From the NCBI GenBank assembly GCA_913055205.1, contig CAJXJN010000008.1:1-64000 (forward strand): a stretch of DNA of 64,000 bases, given 5' to 3'. The first letter of the stretch is position 1; each line of letters starts with the position of its first letter. A model generated the notes under the pieces. That model saw nothing but the letters and a program-made list of their open reading frames with translations. It did not search any database and had not been told where the DNA came from. This document shows positions 1 through 8,423 of this stretch, piece after piece. The translations under genes and the position numbers were made by a program. This DNA is from an uncultured Sulfurovum sp. GTDB taxonomy: Bacteria; Campylobacterota; Campylobacteria; Campylobacterales; Sulfurovaceae.

Positions 1-136
1 ATTTATTTTTTTAATTAAAATATCATAAAAAACTTATATTGAAATTATAATGCTAATTACATATTGTAATCTAACTATTTATTCAAGGAACAATATAGGT
101 ATTTCAGCCTTAAAATCCAGTATTAACAGCATATCT

Positions 137-180
137 AAAGTGTCCGTTAAGTAGAAGAATAGGGCATTAACAGACACTTT
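137..180. repeat. 14-bp inverted repeat hairpin upstream of the integrase remnant
   Basis: The arms at 137-150 and 167-180 are reverse complements except for one position, and they enclose a 16-nt loop. The right arm ends 23 bases before the start codon of the integrase remnant. It could be a transcriptional hairpin, the fused ends of a lost insertion element, or a folded recombination site. The orientation of its GTTAA and TTAAC boxes is opposite to that of a standard attC site. Confidence 0.5.
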
Positions 181-203
181 GTTCTTTTTAAATTCGGAGG
201 TAT

Positions 204-614
204 ATGATGCAACAGCCTAAGAAAAAATTACTGGATATTGTCAGAGATAAAATTCGTTTCAAACACTATAGCATATCAACCGAGAGAACCTATATCCATT
301 GAATCAAACACTATATTTTCTACCACAACAAAAAATATCCCATAGAGATGGCAAAACCAGAAATAGAACAATTTTTAACCTATCTTATAGTAGAAAAAAA
401 GGTATCTCCTACTACACAAGATCAGGCATTTGCAGCAATACTGTTTTTGTACAAAGAAGTGTTGGGTATCGACCCCGGAAGCATATGCCCTGAAAGAAAT
501 GCCCTTGGGGTAAAGGAGTTTCTGGGGCATAAATCTGTAGAAACAACTATGGTCTATACCCATGTGGCGGCAGAGATGAATAAGGGCAGGGTAGTCAGTC
601 CTTTAGATATGTAA
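204..614 (+). pseudogene. Decayed integron-type tyrosine recombinase (IntI-like)
   Basis: An ATG at 204, preceded by a GGAGG ribosome site at 196-200, opens a frame whose N-terminal residues resemble the SAM-like domain of integron integrases (KKLLDIVRDKIR, KHYSISTERTYIHW-IKHYI). A TGA at 300-302 stands where these proteins have Trp. Past the stop the same frame continues through FLTYLIVEKKVSPTTQ and FLYKEVLGID. It then jumps straight to the C-terminal signature LGHKSVETTMVYTHV, which holds the nucleophile Tyr, and a terminal SPLD. About 200 residues of the catalytic domain, with its Arg-Lys-His residues, are missing. The gene has therefore suffered both a nonsense mutation and a large internal deletion. 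No attC array is visible downstream, where the core gene aroQ follows. The IntI assignment rests on remembered family motifs; another tyrosine recombinase is possible. Confidence 0.75.
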
Positions 615-695
615 TTGATTTGGGTAGTAATTTATAGGGCGATATTAAACCTATTTCGATAAAATAGTACCCAAATAATATAAACAAGGTAGAAA

Positions 696-1178
696 ATGAA
701 AATAGTAGTTATTCAAGGTCCAAACCTAAATATGCTGGGAATCAGAGAACAAAATGTCTATGGTCCAATGAAATTGGAGGATATCCATGCCCAAATGAAA
801 GCATTTGCAGATAAAAACAAACTTGAGATCGAATTTTTTCAAAGTAACTTAGAGGGTGAGATCGTTGATCGTATCCAGGAGTGTATCGGTGATGCGGATG
901 GTATCATCATTAACCCGGCAGCATATACGCATACTTCTATTGCGATCCGCGATGCTATCGCTGCAGTTCAACTTCCAACACTTGAAGTACACCTTTCAAA
1001 CATTCACCAAAGAGAAGAGTTTAGACATAAGTCACTTACAGCACCTGTATGTGCAGGACAGATCGTAGGTATGGGACCATTTGGTTACCACTTGGCAATG
1101 GTTGGTATGACACAGATACTTTCTGAAGTTGCAGCGATGAAGCAGGCACAACAACAAGCTCAAGCAAAACAAAAATAA
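696..1178 (+). CDS. aroQ: 3-dehydroquinate dehydratase, type II
   Basis: This enzyme dehydrates 3-dehydroquinate to 3-dehydroshikimate in the cytosolic shikimate pathway. Type II enzymes form dodecamers and work through an enolate intermediate. The N-terminus has the [13 protein letters not shown] motif, Tyr22 lies in the mobile lid, NPAAYTHTS is at 73-81, and [14 protein letters not shown] at 97-110 carries the catalytic His99. The length of 160 residues is usual except for a Gln/Ala/Lys-rich tail of about 15 residues. A ribosome site AAGGTAGA precedes the ATG. The gene heads a same-strand run with a peptidase, folK and flhF, as in other Campylobacterota. Confidence 0.96.
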   Translation: MKIVVIQGPNLNMLGIREQNVYGPMKLEDIHAQMKAFADKNKLEIEFFQSNLEGEIVDRIQECIGDADGIIINPAAYTHTSIAIRDAIAAVQLPTLEVHLSNIHQREEFRHKSLTAPVCAGQIVGMGPFGYHLAMVGMTQILSEVAAMKQAQQQAQAKQK

Positions 1179-1250
1179 CTTTATACTTCTTCTCTCCTCC
1201 GAGAGGAGGTCTATATACTCATTTCTTATCAAACTATAAAAAGGTTATCT

Positions 1251-2270
1251 ATGAACTACATGCTCAAAGATGAAAATGCTATGTATTATGAATGTGGATA
1301 TAGTTGTGATAATGCACTTTATCTCTCTTTAGGCTCTGAAGCTTTTTTCATCACTGACAGTCGTTACACTATTGAGGCGCAGAAGGGTGTCAATGGTGCA
1401 AAGGTGGTGATAGACGGTGACCTTTACGGATGCGCTGTAAAGTTACTTAAAAAAGCCAAAGTCAAAAAAGTTGTTTTTGATCCTAAAGAGTGGTCGGTAG
1501 CAGGATTTGAGAAAATAACTTCACAATGCAAAATTACTTTTAAACCAGAGTTGGACTTTTCCCATAAAAAGCGTATTATCAAAAGTGATGAAGAGTTGAA
1601 GATATTAGCCAAGGCAGTTAAATTGGGAGCAAAAGCTTTTAATGCATTGGCTAAAGAATTTAACAAAAATGGTTTTGGAGAGAATGAGTATACCTTAACA
1701 TATACTGCAAAATCTGTTTTGGGTGGTTTTGGAAAGTATGCGTTAAGTTTTGACCCTATCGTTGCGGTGAATGCAAATGCAGCAAAACCCCATGCTATGC
1801 CTACGAAAAAGAAACTGAAAAAGGGCGACCTTTTACTTGTAGATGCAGGATTAAAATACAAACGTTACTGTTCGGACCGTACACGTACGGTAGAGGCCGG
1901 AAAAGATTTTACATTTAAAACTAAGCAAACGTTTAAACGTAAAAAGATACAAAAAGCCTATGATACCGTGCTAAAAGCGCATGATAATGCCATTGCCAAA
2001 GCCCGTTCGGGTATGAAAGCGAAAAAGATAGATGCATTTACACGTGATATCATTACCAAAGCAGGGTTTGGAGAGTATTATGTACACTCTACAGGACACG
2101 GTGTAGGGTTGGACATCCATGAAATGCCATACATTTCGAGCAGATCAGATACGATCATCGAAGATGGGATGGTCTACACCATTGAGCCGGGTATTTACAT
2201 ACCGGATGAATTTGGCATACGTATTGAAGATATGGTAGCCATGATAGATGGAAAAGCAGTAGTCCTATAA
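1251..2270 (+). CDS. pepP: M24 family aminopeptidase (Xaa-Pro peptidase type)
   Basis: This is a cytosolic metallopeptidase of the pita-bread fold that removes an N-terminal residue preceding proline. An N-terminal creatinase-like segment of about 115 residues is followed by the catalytic domain. Metal ligands are visible in order: Asp in LLLVDAGLKYKRYCSDRTRT, which holds two Asp, then His in STGHGVGLDIHE, Glu in YTIEPGIY, and Glu in GIRIEDM. The length of 339 residues fits the short YpdF/PepQ-like group rather than the 440-residue E. coli PepP, so substrate preference is uncertain. An AAAAAGG ribosome site precedes the ATG. folK follows after 8 bases, suggesting one transcript. Confidence 0.9.
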   Translation: MNYMLKDENAMYYECGYSCDNALYLSLGSEAFFITDSRYTIEAQKGVNGAKVVIDGDLYGCAVKLLKKAKVKKVVFDPKEWSVAGFEKITSQCKITFKPELDFSHKKRIIKSDEELKILAKAVKLGAKAFNALAKEFNKNGFGENEYTLTYTAKSVLGGFGKYALSFDPIVAVNANAAKPHAMPTKKKLKKGDLLLVDAGLKYKRYCSDRTRTVEAGKDFTFKTKQTFKRKKIQKAYDTVLKAHDNAIAKARSGMKAKKIDAFTRDIITKAGFGEYYVHSTGHGVGLDIHEMPYISSRSDTIIEDGMVYTIEPGIYIPDEFGIRIEDMVAMIDGKAVVL

Positions 2271-2278
2271 GTAATGTT

Positions 2279-2764
2279 ATGATAAAGAAGAAGATAGATG
2301 CCAAGAACAGCTTGATAAAGACACACTTTTTCCCTACAATATCATCAAGTAAGGGTGGACACAAAGCACTGCTTGGCATTGGTGGGAATATCGGTGATGT
2401 CGTACGTCGTTTTGAACATCTTTTTTGGTATTTCAAACGCTCTGCTTTTGTACATGTTATAGAGACAGCGCCGATATTAAAAAATCCTCCTTTTGGTTAT
2501 ACCCGGCAGGAAGATTTTTATAACTCTTTGATGCTTGTAGAGACAGACCTGACACCAGAGGCATTACTTCGGTATGTTTTACGTGTGGAGAAGGTCTTTG
2601 GACGTAAACGTCTTTTTAAAGATGGACCAAGAACATTAGATATAGATATAATATTTTATGAAAATGTAAAGATGGAAACAAAGCACTTGAGCCTTCCTCA
2701 TCCCGGATGGATGAAAAGAAATTCAGTACTTATCCCACTTTCACATATGAAAGGTCATATATGA
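2279..2764 (+). CDS. folK: 2-amino-4-hydroxy-6-hydroxymethyldihydropteridine pyrophosphokinase
   Basis: HPPK transfers pyrophosphate from ATP to 6-hydroxymethyl-7,8-dihydropterin in folate synthesis. Family signatures are ALLGIGGNIGD near residue 31 and the catalytic GPRTLDIDIIFYENV block near residues 118-132, where two Asp bind magnesium. They are followed by the LPHPGWMKRNSVLIPL segment that closes the active site. About 28 extra residues precede the core, as in some Campylobacterota homologues. The stop codon overlaps the flhF start in an ATGA arrangement, so the two are probably translationally coupled. Confidence 0.93.
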   Translation: MIKKKIDAKNSLIKTHFFPTISSSKGGHKALLGIGGNIGDVVRRFEHLFWYFKRSAFVHVIETAPILKNPPFGYTRQEDFYNSLMLVETDLTPEALLRYVLRVEKVFGRKRLFKDGPRTLDIDIIFYENVKMETKHLSLPHPGWMKRNSVLIPLSHMKGHI

Positions 2765-3849
2765 TTAACGAAACATTTGTAGCTTCAGATCCTAAAAGTG
2801 CTTATGAACAGGCAGTCCAAAAGTATGGTGATGATGACATATCTCTTGTCTCTGCAAAACAGTTAAAATATGAAGACGGGGCATTACGGTCCGAAGTAGT
2901 CATTGCTGTGCCAAAAGCACTCTTTATGGAAAAATCTTTTGGGGCTCTCTCTATGGATGAAAGCAGCCGTAACGAAGAGGAAACATTACTCGAAGAGATA
3001 GGTGAACTTAAAACGCAATTGGCACAGATGAAAGATGGTTTGCTGTTACAAGAGGAGTTTGGTAGTACCATAGAAGAGGTTAAAAGCCTTTTTATGAAGA
3101 AAGGTATTTCAGAGCGTTGGCTGGATGATGTTTTTACAACACTTATCGGTTCAGCTGTGCTGGAAGATGCCTCACTCTTAGTCTCTTATCTGCTTGAAGA
3201 GATAGATGAAGTACTTCAAATAAAAGAGGAAGACTTGTCGATGTCTAAAGTGATGATGCTTGTAGGTCCTACGGGGGTCGGCAAGACGACAACCATTGCT
3301 AAACTTGCTGCACGTTATGCCTACTTGCTGAACAGACCCTACAAAGTAGCATTGCTAAACCTTGACAGTTACAAAGTGGGTGCTATAGAGCAGCTTGCAT
3401 ATTACGCAGATATTATGCAGATAGAGCATATCTCTGTTTCTTCAACAGAAGAATTTAGAAAGAAATTGGAAGAGTTGGAAGAATATGATATCATTCTTGT
3501 AGATACAGCAGGTATGTCACCGTATGATACGCAGAAGTTTATTAAAACAGTAGAGTTTGTCAACTCTGATATCCAAAGAAATATTGAGGTTAATCTTGTT
3601 CTCTCTGCAACGGTAAAGTATGAAGATATGGAAGATATTTATAAAAATTTTTCTTTTTTAAATCTTGATTCTGTTATTATCAGTAAATTTGATGAGACCA
3701 AGCATCTGGGAACACTTCTGAATTTTATGTTGCTTTACAAATTGCCTATGAGTTATTTCTCGGTAGGACAAGAGGTGCCGGATGATCTTTTGCTTGCAAA
3801 GAAGGAGTATCTTTTAGAACGTTTTATCGGTGATATGGATGAGGACTGA
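2761..3849 (+). CDS. flhF: FlhF, SRP-type GTPase
   Basis: FlhF is an SRP/FtsY-like GTPase that places polar flagella and, in Campylobacter, affects flagellar gene expression. An N-terminal segment (residues 1-60, with AYEQAVQKYGDD) is followed by a helical linker and the NG GTPase domain. P-loop GPTGVGKTT is at 169-177, followed by LLNLDSYKVGAIEQL, then DTAG (G3) and SKFDETKHLG (G4). The start at 2761 is preferred over 2707 because the encoded MINETF start matches the family and forms ATGA with the folK stop. In Campylobacter flhF is followed by flhG and then fliA-fliM-fliY. Here those genes are absent, leaving flhF beside a short SpoA-like protein. Confidence 0.9.
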   Translation: MINETFVASDPKSAYEQAVQKYGDDDISLVSAKQLKYEDGALRSEVVIAVPKALFMEKSFGALSMDESSRNEEETLLEEIGELKTQLAQMKDGLLLQEEFGSTIEEVKSLFMKKGISERWLDDVFTTLIGSAVLEDASLLVSYLLEEIDEVLQIKEEDLSMSKVMMLVGPTGVGKTTTIAKLAARYAYLLNRPYKVALLNLDSYKVGAIEQLAYYADIMQIEHISVSSTEEFRKKLEELEEYDIILVDTAGMSPYDTQKFIKTVEFVNSDIQRNIEVNLVLSATVKYEDMEDIYKNFSFLNLDSVIISKFDETKHLGTLLNFMLLYKLPMSYFSVGQEVPDDLLLAKKEYLLERFIGDMDED

Positions 3850-4309
3850 TACACAAGCATTTCATTTAGAAAAAATGATGCAGAAACATAAACTTTATCC
3901 TGAATATGAGTTGGCACTTCTTCCCATCCAAGTGAAAAGAAATGCCTTGAAGAACCTTGCTCCCGGAGACCTGTTTCTTTTAGGACTGGATAGTCTGGAA
4001 ATGATACTTCTGGAAGAGAGAAATATTTTGGCAAATGTCCTGCTGGATGAGAGTGGAAATAGTAGTAAGGTAAAAATTATAGATTGCAACAGATATGCGA
4101 TAAAACAGCCCAATAGTAAAAAATATCAAATAGTAATATTTTCTTTTGGAATGCTTCAAAGCAGAAAATTGGAAGCGGGTTGCAAAATAGAAATATCACA
4201 GTTGGATCTGCAAGAAGTTTCAGTTCATGCAGATGGGAAAAATATAGCAAAAGGCTTTTTAGTCAACGTAGATGATGAGATAGCTGTACAGATAGATAAG
4301 GTAATATAA
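3839..4309 (+). CDS. Small protein with two SpoA-like (FliM/FliN-type) segments
   Basis: I do not recognise this 156-residue protein as a named gene. Two stretches look like diverged SpoA domains, the fold of FliM/FliN/SctQ ring proteins. One is near residues 28-85 (LPIQVKRNALKNLAPGD through KVKIIDC). The other is near residues 110-156 (RKLEAGCKIEISQL, then HADGKNIAKGFLVNVDDEI and VQIDKVI), which fits the pattern G-x-I-x-L ... N-G-x-x-I-A-x-G ... V-x-I-x-x-I. There is no signal peptide or membrane helix. The start at 3839 overlaps the end of flhF by 11 bases, and mnmA follows with no gap. It may be a relic or a specialised derivative of fliM/fliY, which belong to this locus in motile relatives. 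The function is not known. Confidence 0.6.
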   Translation: MRTDTQAFHLEKMMQKHKLYPEYELALLPIQVKRNALKNLAPGDLFLLGLDSLEMILLEERNILANVLLDESGNSSKVKIIDCNRYAIKQPNSKKYQIVIFSFGMLQSRKLEAGCKIEISQLDLQEVSVHADGKNIAKGFLVNVDDEIAVQIDKVI

Positions 4310-5329
4310 ATGAAGAAAAAAGTATTGGTAGGAATGAGTGGTGGGGTCGACTCCACAGTAACAGCGATCTTGCTCCAAAAAGAGGGATATGAGGTCGAGG
4401 GTGTGTATATGAAGCTTCATCAGAAAAAAGGCTATCATGAAGAGAACTTTGCCAAAGTTAAACGCGTAGGGAATTACCTGGGGATCAAAGTACATTTTCA
4501 TGATTTGAGTGAAGCGTTTGACAAAGAGGTGTATAATTACTTTGTGGAGAGCTACAAAGCGGGACTTACCCCTAACCCCTGTGTCATCTGTAACCGTACC
4601 ATCAAGTTTGGAAAGATGATAGAGTTTGCTGACAGTTTAGGCATCGAAAAGGTAGCTACAGGACATTATCTTAATTGTGATGGTAAGTATATTTATGCTG
4701 CTGAAGACCCCAGTAAAGATCAGAGTTATTTTCTTTGTGAAGTAAGAAAAGAGGTTTTACCAAGACTGCTTTTCCCGTTGGGCGGATGGATAAAAGATGA
4801 TGTTAAAGCCTATGCCGCAAACATAGAAGTACTCAAAGACTTTGCTACACAAAAAGAGAGTTCTGAGATCTGCTTTGTGGAAAACACGTATGATGAAGTA
4901 CTTGCCGAACATATGAACATAGATATACCGGGTGAAACAGTAGACACGGAAGGTAATGTCGTAGGTACACACAAAGGCTACATGCACTACACTATCGGTA
5001 AGCGTAGAGGATTTTTTGTTAACGGTGCCCATGACCCTCACTTTGTAGTTGCCATCAAGGCAGAAGAAAATCAGATAGTCGTAGGGACAAGAGAAAAACT
5101 GGAAGTGAACGTGTTTGAAGTGAAGCAGATCAACCTTTTTGAAGATCTGACTGATTTTAGATGTAATGTTAAAGTACGCTACAGAACCCATGCCGTACCT
5201 TGCCACGTTGTCATAGAAGGTGACAGAGCCAAAGTCACCCTGGATGAACCGGTCTTCGGATTGGCTCACGGGCAGATCGCTGCGTTTTATGATGGAGACA
5301 GGTTGCTTGGAGGCGGGGTGATCTGCTAG
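4310..5329 (+). CDS. mnmA: tRNA-specific 2-thiouridylase
   Basis: MnmA uses ATP to activate U34 of Lys, Glu and Gln tRNAs and inserts sulfur from a persulfide relay. The PP-loop SGGVDS is at residues 10-15. The catalytic cysteine pair is Cys91 in [13 protein letters not shown] and Cys188 in [13 protein letters not shown]. The C-terminal half carries the [17 protein letters not shown] block and a beta-barrel tRNA-binding end. The length of 339 residues is usual. It starts immediately after the preceding stop. A REPIN-like repeat lies 27 bases beyond its own stop. Confidence 0.96.
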   Translation: MKKKVLVGMSGGVDSTVTAILLQKEGYEVEGVYMKLHQKKGYHEENFAKVKRVGNYLGIKVHFHDLSEAFDKEVYNYFVESYKAGLTPNPCVICNRTIKFGKMIEFADSLGIEKVATGHYLNCDGKYIYAAEDPSKDQSYFLCEVRKEVLPRLLFPLGGWIKDDVKAYAANIEVLKDFATQKESSEICFVENTYDEVLAEHMNIDIPGETVDTEGNVVGTHKGYMHYTIGKRRGFFVNGAHDPHFVVAIKAEENQIVVGTREKLEVNVFEVKQINLFEDLTDFRCNVKVRYRTHAVPCHVVIEGDRAKVTLDEPVFGLAHGQIAAFYDGDRLLGGGVIC

Positions 5330-5356
5330 AGATCACCAATCTCTTTTCCATGCTTT

Positions 5357-5538
5357 GAGACTGTGAAAGAACTAGGTACCTCGGAAGTGAAGGCTTCAGC
5401 CTCACCCAAATATTTGCATACTTTTAGGTTATTTTGACAGAAAAAGCAATTTTAGGAAAAAAAGCTTTTTGGTGGGACTGCACCTAAAGGTATGCACTTC
5501 GATAAAGTCTCCACTTCCATGGGTTCTTTCACAGTCTC
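5357..5538. repeat. REPIN/MITE-like repeat, copy 1
   Basis: This 182-bp element is bounded by 16-bp terminal inverted repeats, GAGACTGTGAAAGAAC on the left and its exact complement on the right. Just inside each end lies a REP-type imperfect palindrome: GTGAAGGCTTCAGCCTCAC on the left and a GTGGGACT...AGTCTCCAC type on the right. The right palindrome is split by about 23 extra bases near 5480-5503. The core is AT-rich and has AAAAAGCTTTTT. Copy 2 at 16056-16236 is the same element inverted, and a core-only copy lies at 47696-47798. Short frames inside it are not genes. Confidence 0.85.
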
Positions 5539-5583
5539 TTTGTGTGGGAATGGATATATCCATACAACATACAAGAATAAATT

Positions 5584-7068
5584 TTATTGATGTATCGGAG
5601 CAGCGATCATCCTACTCGCCATCGATACCGGATATCCACGCTCCTCAGATAAAGTCTCTGCAAGTTTCTGTATCTCACTCTCTTTGAGGTTCAACAGTGT
5701 CTCAAAAACCCTTTTCCCTTGCACCGATGGATCCAAATAACCTAACCCTGTTAACTTCTTGATGATCTCATCGATCGCATCTAATACAGAAGAGGCTTTC
5801 ACCACTTCACATCTGGCGTAACGATCGCCCACAAAAGAGACATCTGCTGCACGCAGATCAGGGTCAATACCTGGGATCTGTTGAGCACCGTAGAGAGGTT
5901 TTGAGGCAACTTGAGCATTTTTGAAGGCAGGGACGAACTGGGCGACATGGTCGATGGCAGATAGGGTACGTTGGGTGATGAGGGAGGGATCCCATGATCT
6001 TTCCAGCTTCTCTACAAACTTTTTTGGCAGTTGTGGTTGTGCACTCTGTTTTTAGCTTGCGGACAGACCCTCTTCAAAGAGGGTGATCGACTTTGTCATA
6101 CCGTGAAGTTGGAAATAGCCACCCGGATAGGGTGTGAACTGTGCCATGCCTCTTGGAGTGCCTCGCTCTCCGTGGAAGATCACCTCCGGCCACATGGTTT
6201 TTGAGTGATCCCACTTGGTCACATAGGCAGCTTTGAACTCTACCATCCGCTCTTGTTTAAAACCTAGAGCATCATCTAACATCCCGCTTCTAAATCCTGC
6301 AGCATTCACCAGATAATCAAACTCGGCCTGCTGCTCCTTTTGACCTTTTTGCTGATAGGTCACGATCCAGCCGGATTCATCGGTTTTGGCAGTGATATCT
6401 GTAACGGTACAGTTAAGTAATACTTTGCAATTGGCAATTTTTTCCAAAGCAAGAGAAATACCGGAAGCCATACGAAAGATGTTCAAACCATACTCTTGCA
6501 CCATAATGAGAGGAAACTTGACCTTATCCAGATCGATATGTTTGACCACAGGGATCATCCAGTCATCAAGCTGGGCAGGGTGCTCAACGTATGGCTGTTT
6601 TTGCAGTGCCTCTACTTGCTTGCGGTCGTACAGCTTGAAATAGTCGTTACACTCACCCAGTACCTTATTGTGTGGATCGGACGCTATCAAAGAGGTATAC
6701 TCAGACTGTAGTGTACGTAAACGCGGCAGCAGATCTTTTGGTTCTCCGCTGTCCTCTGTCGGTACAGCTATCACTGTTGGTCTGTAGTCAACTGCGAAAG
6801 GGTAGAAACGTAAAAGATCGATAGATTGTTTGAGCAGGGTAATGCACTGCTCATCGGAGATCTCACGGTAGAGATTACCTCCTGCATGAAGATGGCACAT
6901 GGGTGGCCCATTGACCAGACTCGTTCCCTTTTCGAACAACGTAACATCCAGACCGAACTCACCCAAACAGAGTGCCGCCGAAGCACCGGCGATACCTCCG
7001 CCTACAACGGCTATTTTGGCTTTTTTCAATGCTTCATTACGCTTGTTTGTTACCATGGGTTCCCTCAT
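5584..7068 (-). pseudogene. FAD-dependent oxidoreductase (DAO superfamily), interrupted by one stop codon
   Basis: The first 338 codons (7068 down to 6055) encode a Rossmann FAD-binding start, IAVVGGGIAGASAALCLGEFGL, then GPPMCHLHAGGNLYREIS and the late dinucleotide-fold motif DYLVNAAGFRSG. A TAA at 6054-6052 ends this frame. The same frame then continues openly for another 155 codons to 5584, including GIDPDLRAADVSFVGDRYARCEVVKASSVLD, the expected C-terminal part. A single nonsense change therefore splits a protein of about 494 residues. The start overlaps the gph stop as ATGA, so the two formed an operon. The substrate is not clear from sequence; the closest general relatives are glycine/D-amino-acid oxidase and malate:quinone oxidoreductase-like proteins. 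Confidence 0.8.
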
Positions 7069-7754
7069 TGCACTTTGATATCAAGTGTTGTGAGAATATC
7101 GGCAAAATCATCGATCACGACATCAGGATCGTAATGACAGATATCCTCGCCATAGTTATAGCCGTAGGTCACACCGATGCTTTGCATAGCTGCCGCATTG
7201 GCAGCTAAGATATCGTTTTTGGAATCACCTACCATGAGACACTGATCCACGCTTACATTAAGTGTTTGACATACATGAAGCAGTGGTAGAGGATCAGGTT
7301 TTTTCCTGGCTAGACTATCACCACCTAAACAGAGTTCAAAGAGCCCATGAAGTTTTAAACCCTTTAAGATAGGTTCAACGAAATTAAAGGGTTTGTTAGT
7401 GATGATCGCCAAACGGTATCCTCTCTCTTTTAAAGTATGCAGTGTTTCGGGGACACGAGGATAGGTTACTGTTGATCGGCAAAGATTTTGAGCATAGAAG
7501 TCCAGGAAGATAGCAAGTGCACTTTCAAACAGAGTAGGATCAAGGTTTTCATCGATCTCTCGTTTCCCGGACAGCGCTCGTTTGACTAGTGTCTGAGCAC
7601 CATTTCCTACCCAAAATCTGATCGTATCTTCACTGAACGTGGTACGATCCAATTGTTGAAGCATATAGTTAACTGAACGTGTCAGATCAGGTACACTGTC
7701 GATGAGCGTACCGTCAAGATCAAATAGAATAAACTCTTTATTGTTCAATTTCAA
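7065..7754 (-). CDS. gph: HAD hydrolase, phosphoglycolate phosphatase type
   Basis: This HAD subfamily IA phosphatase probably hydrolyses 2-phosphoglycolate or a similar small phosphate ester. Motif I is FDLDGTLIDS (nucleophile and acid Asp), motif II is IITNKP, and motif III/IV is ARKKPDPLPLL with MVGDSKNDILAA. The alpha-helical cap carries VGNGAQTLVKRALSG, typical of Gph. The length of 229 residues is usual. The start is a TTG at 7754 with AAGG upstream; a second TTG two codons later is an alternative. The FAD oxidoreductase follows in ATGA overlap. Confidence 0.88.
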   Translation of the reverse strand: MKLNNKEFILFDLDGTLIDSVPDLTRSVNYMLQQLDRTTFSEDTIRFWVGNGAQTLVKRALSGKREIDENLDPTLFESALAIFLDFYAQNLCRSTVTYPRVPETLHTLKERGYRLAIITNKPFNFVEPILKGLKLHGLFELCLGGDSLARKKPDPLPLLHVCQTLNVSVDQCLMVGDSKNDILAANAAAMQSIGVTYGYNYGEDICHYDPDVVIDDFADILTTLDIKVQ

Positions 7755-7957
7755 ATGTAAAACCTTAGTATTTTTATGGCTGACATCTTACTATATTTTT
7801 GGCTAAAAAAGCTGTGTTTTTTTTCTATGTAATTCCATACTGTTCCCTGTAAGCCTTATAAATAATATTATATTATCCAGTAAAATAAAATATGATATAA
7901 TATACTTATATATTCTCTAAAAACAGGAGTCTGGTAAAACCCTTTGAAAGGAATAGA

Positions 7958-8380
7958 ATGAAAACAGTAATGATACTTGCAATACTCATTTGTAACTTGA
8001 TGGCAATCACGGCTCAAGATGCTGCACAGATACTTGGTGCAGAAATGAACTTGAATACTGCATTTAAAAAAGCAAAGGATGAGAATAAAAAAATGGTACT
8101 TTTGGTAGTTGTAAAAGACCATTGCAATTGGTGTAAAATGATGATACATGATACATTAAAAGATGCAGCCATACAGGAAAATCTGACGAATATGGTAACA
8201 GTTGTAGTAGATATCAATGGAAAACTGCCGGATGAGTTTAAAGCTACAATAACACCGGCAGTATTCTTCATTGATCCTAAGAGTAAAAAGAGTGTATGGG
8301 AAAATGTTGGGTATGTGAAAAAAGGCAGTTTTCTTATAGATATTATATCTGCAAATGAAATGATTGAGCTTCAAGAGTAA
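7958..8380 (+). CDS. Periplasmic thioredoxin-fold protein
   Basis: An N-terminal signal sequence of about 19 residues (hydrophobic ILAILICNLMAIT) precedes a thioredoxin-like domain. The redox motif is Cys56-Asn-Trp-Cys59, followed later by the TPAVFFID segment that holds the cis-proline. The layout KDHCNWCKMMIHDTL resembles SoxW/Thioredoxin_7 proteins that reduce periplasmic disulfides. The length of 140 residues includes little beyond the domain. It stands alone between an AT-rich promoter region (7870-7957, with a GATATAATATAC box) and a convergent DUF2062 gene. The partner protein is unknown. Confidence 0.8.
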   Translation: MKTVMILAILICNLMAITAQDAAQILGAEMNLNTAFKKAKDENKKMVLLVVVKDHCNWCKMMIHDTLKDAAIQENLTNMVTVVVDINGKLPDEFKATITPAVFFIDPKSKKSVWENVGYVKKGSFLIDIISANEMIELQE

Positions 8381-8423
8381 AATCAAACTATACAAAAAGA
8401 GTCTCTAACAAACGGAGGGGGAG

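Noticed and set aside
137-180. attC recombination site
   Set aside because: The GTT and AAC boxes are in the reverse order to R'' and R' and the spacing with extrahelical bases is not seen; kept only as a hairpin.
2707-2760. Upstream start for flhF
   Set aside because: Adds 18 residues unlike FlhF; ATG 2761 matches the family and overlaps folK's stop as ATGA.
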